Assembly: GCF_003576645.1 (NCBI RefSeq) | Contig: NC_044925.1 | Span: forward strand, 4,460,941 to 4,524,940 | Source of the DNA: Ipomoea triloba | Taxonomy: Eukaryota; Streptophyta; Magnoliopsida; Solanales; Convolvulaceae | DNA: 64,000 bases | Direction of reading: 5' to 3' | Shown: one piece after another, positions 1 to 9,124 of the stretch | Numbering within the stretch: the first letter of the stretch is position 1 | How the letters are laid out: the number at the start of each line of letters is the position of its first letter | Translations under genes and position numbers: made by a program | Notes under the pieces: generated by a model | Told to the model about the DNA's origin: nothing | Database searches by the model: none | The model's input: the letters and a program-made list of their open reading frames with translations, nothing else

Positions 1-59
1 AAAAAAAAAAAAAAAAAAAAAACAGAGAACGCTCACAGGCCAGGTGCCCTAAACTATCA

Positions 60-410
60 CTGCGATGTTAGAAATCTATCCCGATAGTAGATGATATGGG
101 CAAATACGTAATATTTGAAAGTGACTCCAGCAATATTGTGGAATGTATCAATTACAACAAAAGACTGGATCACATGGAAGACAAGCAACCTGCTCCATGC
201 ATGCAGACGAGAACAGAGGAAGATCGATGAATGGAAAATTGTTCAGATTGTTCGGGAACAGAACACTTGTGCAGATTTACTTGAGGGGAACTTATATCCT
301 TGAAAACCCACCGGATGAAATCAAAGACGCACTCGTTGAGGATAAACTAGGAGTTCCAACATGGCGTCAAGTGGAAGCTGAAGATTAGCGGCATTATTTG
401 GGTGTCCCAT
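60..410 (+). pseudogene. LINE-type RNase H tail, frameshifted
   Basis: Translated pieces in two frames resemble the C-terminal RNase H-like domain at the end of plant L1-type LINE polyproteins. The first frame reads FESDSSNIVECIN, like the acidic beta-strand motif with its catalytic Asp. Another frame reads EWKIVQIVREQNTCADLL, the typical R-E-x-N-x-x-A-D-x-L helix. A third frame gives ENPPDEIKDALVEDKLGVPTW, the usual tail. A frameshift and an in-frame stop separate the pieces, so it is a dead 5'-truncated copy. No reverse transcriptase part is present. The first 22 bases of the window are poly-A, perhaps the tail of an unrelated neighbouring insertion. Confidence 0.6.
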
Positions 411-469
411 TCCCTCTTAGATCAAAAAACAAAATTGCATTTTTAATATACTAAAAGTGTATTATTTGT

Positions 470-640
470 GTACTGAATTTTTTTTTTGTGTACTACTGAC
501 TCTATAACAGTGTAGTATCTGTTCATAGCTACTTTCTCAACCTACTGAAGAACAAAGAGTCAACAGTTACCTCCACTGAGGCTCGAACCCACTCTCATCA
601 TCTCGAACCCACTCCCATCATCCATGTGGGAGTGTACTGA
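470..640 (-). repeat. tRNA-derived SINE-like repeat, copy 1
   Basis: On the minus strand the order is a tRNA-like box B stretch (gttcgagcctcagtggagg), then ttgactctttgttcttcag, then gaacagatactacactg, and an A-rich end. The same order recurs near 6700-6830, 11230-11395, 25155-25245 and 41260-41345, and inside the hAT element near 52205-52320. A tRNA-like head with an A/T-rich 3' end suggests a SINE family, but I could not place it in a named one. This copy has a short internal duplication of the tctcgaacccactc stretch. Confidence 0.5.
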
Positions 641-1335
641 ATTTACATTATACAAAATAATGTATTTTCAGTTCTCAAATACAAAATAATGTATTTTCAG
701 TTCTCAAATTATGTACTTTCCCTGAATATAAGGTACATTTTTAATATATTAAAAGTATATTATTTGTGTACTGAATGTACATTATTTGACAGTATACAAA
801 ATAATGTACTTTCAGTACTCAAATAATGTACTTTATGTACATAAATAATGTTTTTATTTGTAGTCCACAGTTGTGTGGATCATATATGGTCCATGCAATA
901 ATGATTCCAAGGTCGGCCAGCTGCCTAGATCATCGATTATGGTGATACCACTGATACGCTATGCGGCTGGCCAGTGCCTAGCGCTGATTAATTGACGTCT
1001 AGGTGGAATTTTTGCAACACTACTTTTAAAATTAAAATGCAATAAGTTGATATTGATGATATCAGTTACTCAAAGTACTTTTTTCATTTTCAGCTTATTG
1101 ACATCAATAAACTTAGCCAAAAAGCTGTTACCAAACACTCATATTTGGTATTTAACTAGTCAAACAAGCCAGACTTTAGTACTATGGTTGATTAGTCATT
1201 TTCAAACACCCCAATAATAACTCTAAAGGACTCTTGTGATTGCATTTCCTCTCCATTATCATTTTTCCTCAAATTCTTTTTCATAATGGTACGATATCTA
1301 ATTGGAAGTGAAGGATCTATGTTCATCTCACACAT
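600..1335. other. Intergenic AT-rich DNA with short repeats
   Basis: No gene seen. From about 640 to 860 there are tandem-like repeats around aataatgtactttcag. Near 846-905 there is a ttgtgtgga / ggtccatg motif that recurs near 12390-12425 and at other repeat ends. From 1080 to 1200 lies a piece similar to 56620-56790, probably an old transposon remnant. Confidence 0.4.
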
Positions 1336-1960
1336 GGGCTCTGTTTGGCAGAGCTTATAGCTTATTTTAAACTACTAATAAGCTATAAGCTCTGTTTGGT
1401 AATGTTCTCAAAATAAGCTAGTAGCTTAAAATAAGAGCTTATTTCGAAACGTTACTTTAGGTAGCTTTTCAAAAATAAGCTAGTAGCTTCTTAACTTTTT
1501 TCCATCGTTATCCTTATTATTTTAAATAAATAACATTATTTACCCCTCCCAATTAAAACTCTTTTGGCCTTTTCAATTCAATATGTATCGTTGTAATTTT
1601 AATTTGACATTTGTGTTTGAACAATAATTTTTGTATTAACTAATTTTATGAATTTTACTTTATATATTTTCAAATATATTTTCTTACTTTATATTTTTAT
1701 TAAAATATATTGATTTTATTATTTTATATTTTAATATGTAAACAAACCTATTTAAATTTAAAACTATTTAAATTTTATGAAGATGTCATTTTTAGTCTTT
1801 TTACATTTATCAACTTATCAAAAAGTTAATTTTACCAAATAATTTTAAGCATAACAGCTAGCTTAACCGCTCTTTAGATTTCAGCTTCGAGTTTATAGCT
1901 TTGCAGCTTTCAACTACTTTTCAACTTTCAGTTACCTTTTCAGCTAGGTTTGCCAACCAT
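1336..1960. mobile_element. Non-autonomous hAT-like MITE, copy 1
   Basis: The left end ggctctgtttggcagagctt and the right end, read in reverse as ccatggttggcaaacctag, are loosely complementary. Inside are many copies of aataagctagtagctt and its complement. A second copy of the left 300 bp lies at 46997-47320. No transposase is present. The TTTGGCA-type ends are reminiscent of hAT-derived MITEs, but no clear 8-bp target duplication was seen, so the superfamily is inferred. Confidence 0.5.
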
Positions 1961-2880
1961 GGAATACTTTTGACAATATTCATACTAGAAACAAACCCTT
2001 CATTTCTATATTTCTCAAAAAATTTCATTTTTACAACTTTTTGATTCATATTAGCTTCAATGCGCATAGATTTCGATTGCAACATTTTACTTGTCATGTT
2101 AATAACAAATAAAATATCATACCACATATGATCTATGCTCCCCCCACCCCGTGAATCTACAAATGGGTTCCACCTAATGTTTATGGTGACTTTTCAATAT
2201 AAAAAAAATAGTTAAATACACTATCAAACTTTATACGAGAAGTCAATTAAACTCTCAAACTTTTGAAAGTTGCAATTAAACACATAAACATGTCAATTTG
2301 TTGAATCAAGGCCAAAAAATCGACTAGTGGCATACAATAACATGTCACTAATAGTGTTCATATATATAGTTGGGCGGTGATGTTCTTGCTTCTGGGTGAA
2401 ATCTAGTGACGAACGACCAACAAATCACCGGAGAAAGCGTCGTAGTTAGTTGTCTTCTCCGGTGATTGGAGAGGGCGACCAAACTGGTCGAACAAATAAA
2501 GTTGTCTTTAATATACCAAAATAATTTATTGTTATTGGAATACGGTGTAAATTGATAGATGTAGTACTTAGAACGAATTCAGCTACCTAGGAAATAAGAT
2601 TGAAACGCTGCATTGCATGTACGTTCGCCACCCATGCTATTGCCACAACCAACAAATCCTATCGATCCCGTAGGCAAAATCCATCCTAAGACATATTAGC
2701 AGGGAGATGGGCGGTGGAGATGGGTAGAGGTAGGTAGGTAGGTAGGAGAGTGGTGTATGTATGTATGTATCATTGGTTTCTGAATTCTTACATTTCGGAT
2801 CTAAAATGGCATGGATGTTCCACGGAATGTTGACATCCCCACGAGCCCATGCAACTTAATTACTTTCTTCAATTCACTAT
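1961..2880. other. Intergenic region upstream of the IDA-like gene
   Basis: No gene recognised. Contains short GTAG and GTAT tandem repeats at about 2725-2770. The last few hundred bases before 3030 are probably the promoter of the IDA-like gene. Confidence 0.4.
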
Positions 2881-2899
2881 ACTATTCCCCCGCCCCCGC

Positions 2900-3029
2900 C
2901 CTATTTAATTTAATACAATTATTCACACTTTTCAATTAATCTCTTCATCCCCATCCCTCCTAGCTCCCTCATTCCCAAAAACCAGAAAATTCACTTCACT
3001 CCATCTCTCTCTCTCTCTCTCTCACATTC
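2900..3029 (+). promoter_or_regulatory. Putative core promoter and CT-rich leader of the IDA-like gene
   Basis: A TATA-like ctatttaatttaata lies at about 2900-2914, roughly 115 bp before the ATG. It is followed by a pyrimidine-rich leader ending in an uninterrupted CT repeat (about 3006-3023). Such CT stretches are common in plant 5' UTRs. The transcription start is not determined. Confidence 0.4.
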
Positions 3030-3416
3030 ATGATGTTGAAAACCCTTTTCCTTCTTCTCTGCATCGTAGTCTTCTTGGCTTCTTCTTCTTCTTCTGTTCC
3101 CCAAGAAGCCCACTCACTCCATTATTACACCAACTACTCCGATAATAACATTGTTCTTCCACGTTTCTCGAACCAGGCGGAAAATGGAGCGGCTTCAAGA
3201 CTCTTCAAGAAGGCCAAGAAAAGGAGACTAACCATGAAGAAGAGGAGCGGCAAGTACTACCCATCATCATCATCGTCGAGAGTTGCGGCGGCGAGGGCTT
3301 TCTCGGCCATGCTTCCCAAGGGGTTTGTGCCGCCGTCTGGGTCGTCGCCGTGCCATAACACGTACCCGAATTCCGTCACCTTCTTCTGTGGTCTTTCGAA
3401 TGCCAAGAAACCCTAG
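3030..3416 (+). CDS. IDL: IDA-like (IDL6/7-type) secreted peptide precursor
   Basis: A 128-residue single-exon precursor. Residues 1-23 form a hydrophobic signal peptide (KTLFLLLCIVVFLA core) for the secretory pathway. The middle is variable and basic, with an RLFKKAKKRR stretch at about 57-66. Residues 99-110 read FVPPSGSSPCHN, which aligns position by position with the 12-residue PIP motif of IDA peptides (x-x-P-P-S-x-x-S-x-x-H-N), preceded by the usual F-S-A-M-L-P-K-G. In this family the released peptide is perceived by HAESA-type receptor kinases and acts in cell separation or stress signalling; that role is inferred here. The Cys before HN and the 18-residue tail after it, with a second Cys, suggest the IDL6/7 branch. 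The first of two adjacent ATGs is taken as the start; either gives a signal peptide. Alternative: another PIP/IDL-class small peptide. Confidence 0.72.
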   Translation: MMLKTLFLLLCIVVFLASSSSSVPQEAHSLHYYTNYSDNNIVLPRFSNQAENGAASRLFKKAKKRRLTMKKRSGKYYPSSSSSRVAAARAFSAMLPKGFVPPSGSSPCHNTYPNSVTFFCGLSNAKKP

Positions 3417-5336
3417 CTAGCTAGCTCACTGGTTCGTTGTTAGGTCCATCGGCGTATATACATATATACAGATGATGATGGTGATGAAGAGATGTTAAGG
3501 TTAAAGATCCAACGGAAGAAATGAAATGGAGGACAGATATGATGATGATGTTAACGGGTCCAGTTTTGTGGTTGAGTTTCTTTACGCAATATATATATAC
3601 ACACTCTCATATATGTGTGCATTTAATTTCTTGAGAATCTTTTCAATGTTTCATCTTCAATTCTCCCATTTACTATATATGTGCATATTATGGTAGTATG
3701 CATAATATAATGCATGTAACAATGTGGGGTTGAGGCTAGCTTTGAGTTTGTGGAATCAATCAAACTGGACAGCTTCCCTTCTATGCATGGGACATTGGTT
3801 TGTTCATCATATTGTCTTTCTGGAAACATATATATGGTACGAGATGATCCATCTCTTCGATGACTTATTTCTTATTTCTCCTTATTTTTTGTTGTGGGAT
3901 TTTTTTAGGGGGTTTAATAGGTAAATCTTGCTCCTTATAATAGTCTACAAATCACAAAAGAGAGGTAAGTTAAACTCCATAGTGTTGGTAATAATTAAAC
4001 TCCACCCACTCGATCACTTGTTAGTTCGGGTAAAGAGTTTTTTCCTTTAATAGCTACTAACATGTAATCGTGCATGTATCATGCATTTAATTTTGTATAA
4101 GTTGATGACGGTAGAATTCCAATTTGCTTTAATGTGTGTTGATTGAATAAGTTTGTCTCATCTTAAAAATTAAGAGATCAGAGAATATAATAAGGGTGTA
4201 TTTAGCATACAAAGACTAATGAGAATGAAAGTCATACTTTGATTTAACAACTTTTTAAAACCAAGGTATGGATTTTTTTTTTTTTTAGGTATGTATTTGA
4301 TTACCCCTATAATAATAAAATTAAAAAAAAAAAAAGAAGTCAAAAACTCGTTACCTTCGCAATAATTCCAAGAGCGGGGTCCTATATATGGGCTTAAATT
4401 AGGATTAGTGAATCATCACCTAAGTTTAAAAAAAAAAAATACATTACCTAATTTAAATCAAGTATCATCCCATTAATTCAGTATCCTCCATCATTTCATC
4501 ACCTTCTTGTTACCTAATTTGTTTGGATTAGTATTTTTAGATTTTTTTTATTTAATTTTTTTTTGTTTATATTGGTGCTTTGGATGCCATGCATCATATT
4601 AAGATCAATTGCTTGATTTTTTATTTTTGTAATTTTAAAAATCTTTATTCTGACTATAGGGTCATACATACATAAACAAACAACAATATTGGTAATCATT
4701 CAAATTCTAGCATACTACCAAACATGTAAAATACTTTTACCAAAACCTATTTCAATTGAATTACTAAGTATATTTGATTCTCATTCTTATTCTGATTCCC
4801 ATTTCTGAACCAAACACACCCTAAGTTTAATAAAAATGATACTTTTAGTCTATCAACTATGATCATTGTGTATATATAGTAGGTTAAGCCTTAGCTAATT
4901 GCGATGGTACATTCAATAACCAAGACCAAAATTGTACTACCCTAATTTTTTGTTAAACCACGAGATGTATTCAGTAGACTCTAACTATAGGAGGTACATT
5001 TAAATTTATACTATACTCAAATTAATCTACATTCGCACCAATTAAACCAACCTAATTAAGGAGCTAGCAAAATGTTGGTCATTAATTTTTCATACAAGTT
5101 AGTGTTTACACTCCCGATCTTTCTCTAAAAAAAAAAAATAAGAGAGTGTACAATTGCTCACACCAATCAAGTTGATTATCGTCCTGCCTTAATTAAGTAG
5201 ATTCAAACATAGACTTGTTGACACTTGACGATGTAACATTTTATGCTGCTTTGACATCTAAGACGGTGTTTATTCCTAGAGATATTCTACGGTTGACCTG
5301 AAGATCAGAGGTCAAACCGTCAGCCAAAAATTACGC
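3417..5336. other. 3' flank of the IDA-like gene and AT-rich intergenic DNA
   Basis: The first ~250 bp (gatgatgatg repeats, then TA-rich) are probably the 3' UTR and terminator of the IDA-like gene. After that there is AT-rich sequence with several A or T homopolymers (near 4271, 4324, 4427, 5127). No coding potential was recognised. Confidence 0.35.
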
Positions 5337-5691
5337 GGGGGGGAGGGGGGGGGGGNNNNNNNNNNNNNNNNNNNNNNNNNNNNNNNNNNNNNNNNNNNNN
5401 NNNNNNNNNNNNNNNNNNNNNNNNNNNNNNNNNNNNNNNNNNNNNNNNNNNNNNNNNNNNNNNNNNNNNNNNNNNNNNNNNNNNNNNNNNNNNNNNNNNN
5501 NNNNNNNNNNNNNNNNNNNNNNNNNNNNNNNNNNNNNNNNNNNNNNNNNNNNNNNNNNNNNNNNNNNNNNNNNNNNNNNNNNNNNNNNNNNNNNNNNNNN
5601 NNNNNNNNNNNNNNNNNNNNNNNNNNNNNNNNNNNNNNNNNNNNNNNNNNNNNNNNNNNNNNNNNNNNNNNNNNNNNNNNNNNNNNNNNNN

Positions 5692-5722
<31 letters not shown>

Positions 5723-5726
5723 GGGG
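5337..5726. other. Assembly gap (336 N) inside a poly-G tract
   Basis: Bases 5356-5691 are N. The left side is a near-pure G run from about 5337 and the right side begins with 30 consecutive G (5692-5721), then t and five more G. The translated open frame across it is an artefact of N and poly-Pro. True length and content are unknown. Confidence 0.95.
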
Positions 5727-5923
5727 GAATATGGAGCATATGGAATTCCATCGTTTCTGGGGCTTGCCTCATGGATTGAAGACTAAACCTTTCTTTGCGT
5801 ACACTCCATGAATAAAGTGCATGGTAATGCTCACCCTTTGTTTTACTTTTAAACTCCATTATATTTCTCGTAAGATTTAATTAACAAGACTCGAGAGGTA
5901 CAAATAAAGTCAATTTTAACAAT

Positions 5924-6414
5924 GAGTTAATTTCATGTATGGTCTATGACTATTAACATTTACTAATTTTTATTTCCGACTTTCATCAATTGTACCATAA
6001 GTAAAAAGTAATCCATTAACTATTGACATTTATCAATTTTCATCATCGACTTTCAAATTAACCATAAATAATCCTTTGACTATTGACTATTGATTTTGTT
6101 TCAAATTTAGTCCCTTATTTAAATATCAATTTAATAAACATTAAATTTAAGGATAATAATGTAAAATTTTGGTTCTTTGCATTCTCATTAATGATAAACT
6201 CAATGTATTAAGTTTATGAGCTCAATTTGGTAATCTCAACAAGCTAATTTTTACATTATTATTTTTAAATTTATTGTTTACTAAATGGATATTTAACTGG
6301 AGAACCAAATTTGGAACAAAATTAATAGTCAATTGACCATTTATGATCAAATTGAAAGTCGAAACTAAAAATTGATAAATATCAAGAGTCAAGAGATTAT
6401 TCCTGAAATTAACT
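5924..6414. mobile_element. Long-armed fold-back element, GAGT family (old copy)
   Basis: The left end gagttaatttcatg and the right end gaaattaact are inverted. Motifs such as ttgactattgac, ctttcaaatt and tagtcccttattt on the left recur in reverse on the right (about 6240-6414). The flanks ttttaacaat (5914-5923) and atttaaccat (6415-6424) match at 8 of 10 positions, compatible with an aged 10-bp target duplication. It has no protein. It belongs with the copies at 17650, 29701 and 61703. Confidence 0.6.
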
Positions 6415-6699
6415 ATTTAACCATTATTAAAAATGTTATAGAAAAAGAGAGAAGGACAAAGAAAAAAAAAATAGTTTGACCAAACATGGAAAATGAGATG
6501 GATCAAATTCATTGAAAAAATCAAAATTTACCAACCGACATAGAGCTCGGATAGAAGAATTTAAAATTTTCTTATTAAATAAGGTAATAGTGGAATTATT
6601 AGTGTTGAATTGTTGATATATAGTATTCTTTATTCGAAGTTAGTTAGTAGTTGAACTTCAATATTAATCAAAACCAATTTACTTATGAATTAATTATAT

Positions 6700-6830
6700 A
6701 AATGGGTCATGTGTTCGAGTTTCAGTGTGACAATATTGACTCTTTGTGTTTTAATAGGTTGAGAAAATAAATATGAACAGATACTATATTGTAACAGAGT
6801 CAGTAGTACTAAAAAGAAATTATATAAATG
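6700..6830 (+). repeat. SINE-like repeat, copy 2
   Basis: Contains gtgttcgagtttcagtgtg (box B-like) followed by ttgactctttgtgtttt, aggttgagaaaataaatatg and gaacagatactatattg, in the same order as copies at 470-640 (minus) and 11230-11395 (minus). Confidence 0.5.
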
Positions 6831-6964
6831 TGATGGTATGGAAAAACCAATATGTTAATTGAGCTGTGTCAGTACGACAGTACGAATTGAATATGGATTA
6901 GTTTGAGTATAGTACGAGCTTTTTTTTTATTTCATTAGGAGGGGGTTACCCAAAGACATGCACG

Positions 6965-7160
6965 GAGGTTATGCATTACAAACATCTCGCCAAGTTGGGA
7001 GACCAGCGATATCATCCTCTAGTAGGCCTAATATTACATTCGGTGGATCGAATAGGACCGACATTCCTTTAGGGAATCCCGTGGCCAGTTTAGCAAGAGA
7101 ATCCGCTGCTTGGTTTTGTTCTCTTGCGATATATGCAATATGCCAAGACTCATGCTACTT
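6965..7160 (-). pseudogene. LINE-type RNase H C-terminal fragment
   Basis: The minus strand is open for about 60 codons. It contains WHIAYIAREQNQAADSLAKL, the classic R-E-x-N-x-A-A-D-x-L-A-K helix of plant LINE RNase H domains, then the end signature DPPNVILGLLEDDIAGLPTW. A stop codon immediately upstream of the fragment and lack of any RT domain make it a 5'-truncated relic. It is independent of the copy at 60-410 but ends with the same type of tail. Confidence 0.68.
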
Positions 7161-7186
7161 AGCTCTCTTTTGCATATGAGATTGGA

Positions 7187-7340
7187 TGTACAGAATTACA
7201 TACTAGAATACACAGAATCAATGAAAAGGATACACATCATATAAACCTAAGTATTATCTCTTATGTTCTATCATGTATGGTATTGGAAATCAATAATGTA
7301 CAGAATTACATACTAGAATACATAAAATCAATGATTAGAA
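7187..7340. repeat. Direct repeat of about 40 bp
   Basis: Sequence around tgtacagaattacatactag occurs at about 7187-7223 and again at about 7294-7333, each followed by aatacac/aataca and aatcaatga. Between them lies about 70 bp of unrelated DNA. Function unknown. Confidence 0.6.
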
Positions 7341-7789
7341 CACACAAAATATCACAACAGAATGCACAGAATATCATCACAAAATACACAAAACTTATCT
7401 TATTAGTTAAGGCCGAACGAAAAACGGAAAAACCGTTAATTAAAAGAATCAAAACGACATCGTTTTAGATCCGAGTGCACAATGCATTGTACATCCTGGT
7501 CCACTATATAAATTGCCTATATATAATTTATTAATTTTAAACTCAAATTAAATAAGCTTAAAATTTAAAGCAAGTCTTTAACGCTTTAAATAAACCAAAT
7601 ATGCTCAAATTAATTGACCTAATTGGGCCATGCAAGGCCCAACTAAAACCCACAAACCTGATTATTTAATTCATCACAACAACATATATAGGCTCAATTT
7701 TTTAATAATAAGCCCAGGTCTGGCATAATTGGGCAGACCCGGCCCAAGCCCTTTATCCCTCCATTTTTAATCAGCCTCAGCCCTCAAGT

Positions 7790-9124
7790 CTACGGCCGTT
7801 GGATTGACGACGCACAGGAACTCCTCCTCCCTGCGGGAAACGACGCCCCTTTCTGGTCGCCGGTGCTCACCGCGTCAAGCACTCCGGTCAGAGAGTTCTA
7901 CACTCCGGTGAGCCCTCACTGTCGTCAACCTGTCGGTAATATACTAAATTACTAATATGTTATTTTTATTTCTTTTACTGGTAATATTTTATTAGGTAAA
8001 TTTGTATGATATTGTTCTGTTAATAAATTATTTTACTGTTAATCTTTTAATTTTTATGTTATTTTTATGATATCATAGTGGTGAATGATATTAAACTGGA
8101 ATTTTTGTATATCCACTTCTGATTAAATGGATAAAGTAGCAATTTGTTTGTTGAAGAATGGTCTTAATGTGGTGGGTGGAATTGCAGGGGAGAAAAAATG
8201 ACTAAATTCAGAACTTTGGCATGTCTGTGCCGGTCCTCTTATTTCCCTACCTGCTGTGGGAACCAGAGTGGTGTATTTCTCCCAAGGCCATAGCAAGCAG
8301 GTTATTTTCATTCTCTCCCTCCTAGCTTATCACAATTTCTTCTCAAGCTTTGCTTAGCTTTGTTATCAATTCCTTTGCAATTCTTCCATAAGGAGGACAC
8401 ATCTAAACTGGAATTCGTTCCAGTTTAACTGTAATTCTATTCCAATAAGACTGGAAGGAATTCCAGTTCCTTCTAGTACATGGCCATGTGTTGAATTGTT
8501 TTTGAATTGTGTTTGAATTGTTTTGTTGTTATGTAATATTCTGTGTATATTTTCTGTAAATTAAGTATTCGATAATCCAGTTTACTGGTTTAATGATTAG
8601 TCCACTATTCTAGCATCACTGTATCGGTATGTTGTATATATACATACATCTCCAAAAAAAATATTTTCGGTATATTGTATGTAAATTAAGTACTCCATAA
8701 TCCATATGATTTTTTGGTCAAGTATTCCCGTATCAGTATGCTGTATATATACATATAGCCCCAAAAAAATTATTCTGTGTATATTGTCTGTATTTTGTGT
8801 ATATTCTGTGTATATTATCTTTAAATTAAGTACTCTATAATCCATATGGTTTATTGGTTTAATGATTATTCCACTATTCCAGTATGTTGAATGCTATTGA
8901 TTCCAAAATTTCAAATTTCAATATGCTATTAGTCAACTGCTTGAAGTTTGAATTAGTAAATTGTAATGTAGCAGGATTGATTAATGATAAACTTTGTATT
9001 GTAATTTATAATGTATTTTATATTTGAATCATATTATCAATGTTTGATATTTTGTCATTGACATTTTTGAATTTATTTGACATTCGCCCACACTCAGTAG
9101 GATCTGCCCCGGTTACACGGAGAA
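7790..9124 (+). promoter_or_regulatory. Probable spliced 5' leader of the nMAT gene
   Basis: A GC-richer block at about 7790-7940 looks like a first, untranslated exon, with plausible donors near 7911 and 7936. A second block at about 8190-8300 sits between an acceptor (gaattgcag, near 8180-8188) and a donor (agcag/gttatt, near 8300), and holds a 29-codon upstream open frame starting ATGACTAAATTC. A third acceptor (cacactcag, near 9099) lies about 25 bp before the ATG at 9125. Intervening DNA is T-rich like plant introns. Exon limits are by eye; no transcript was available. Confidence 0.35.

Noticed and set aside
5320..5859. 179-residue open frame on the minus strand
   Set aside because: It is only open because it crosses the N gap and a poly-G (poly-Pro) tract.
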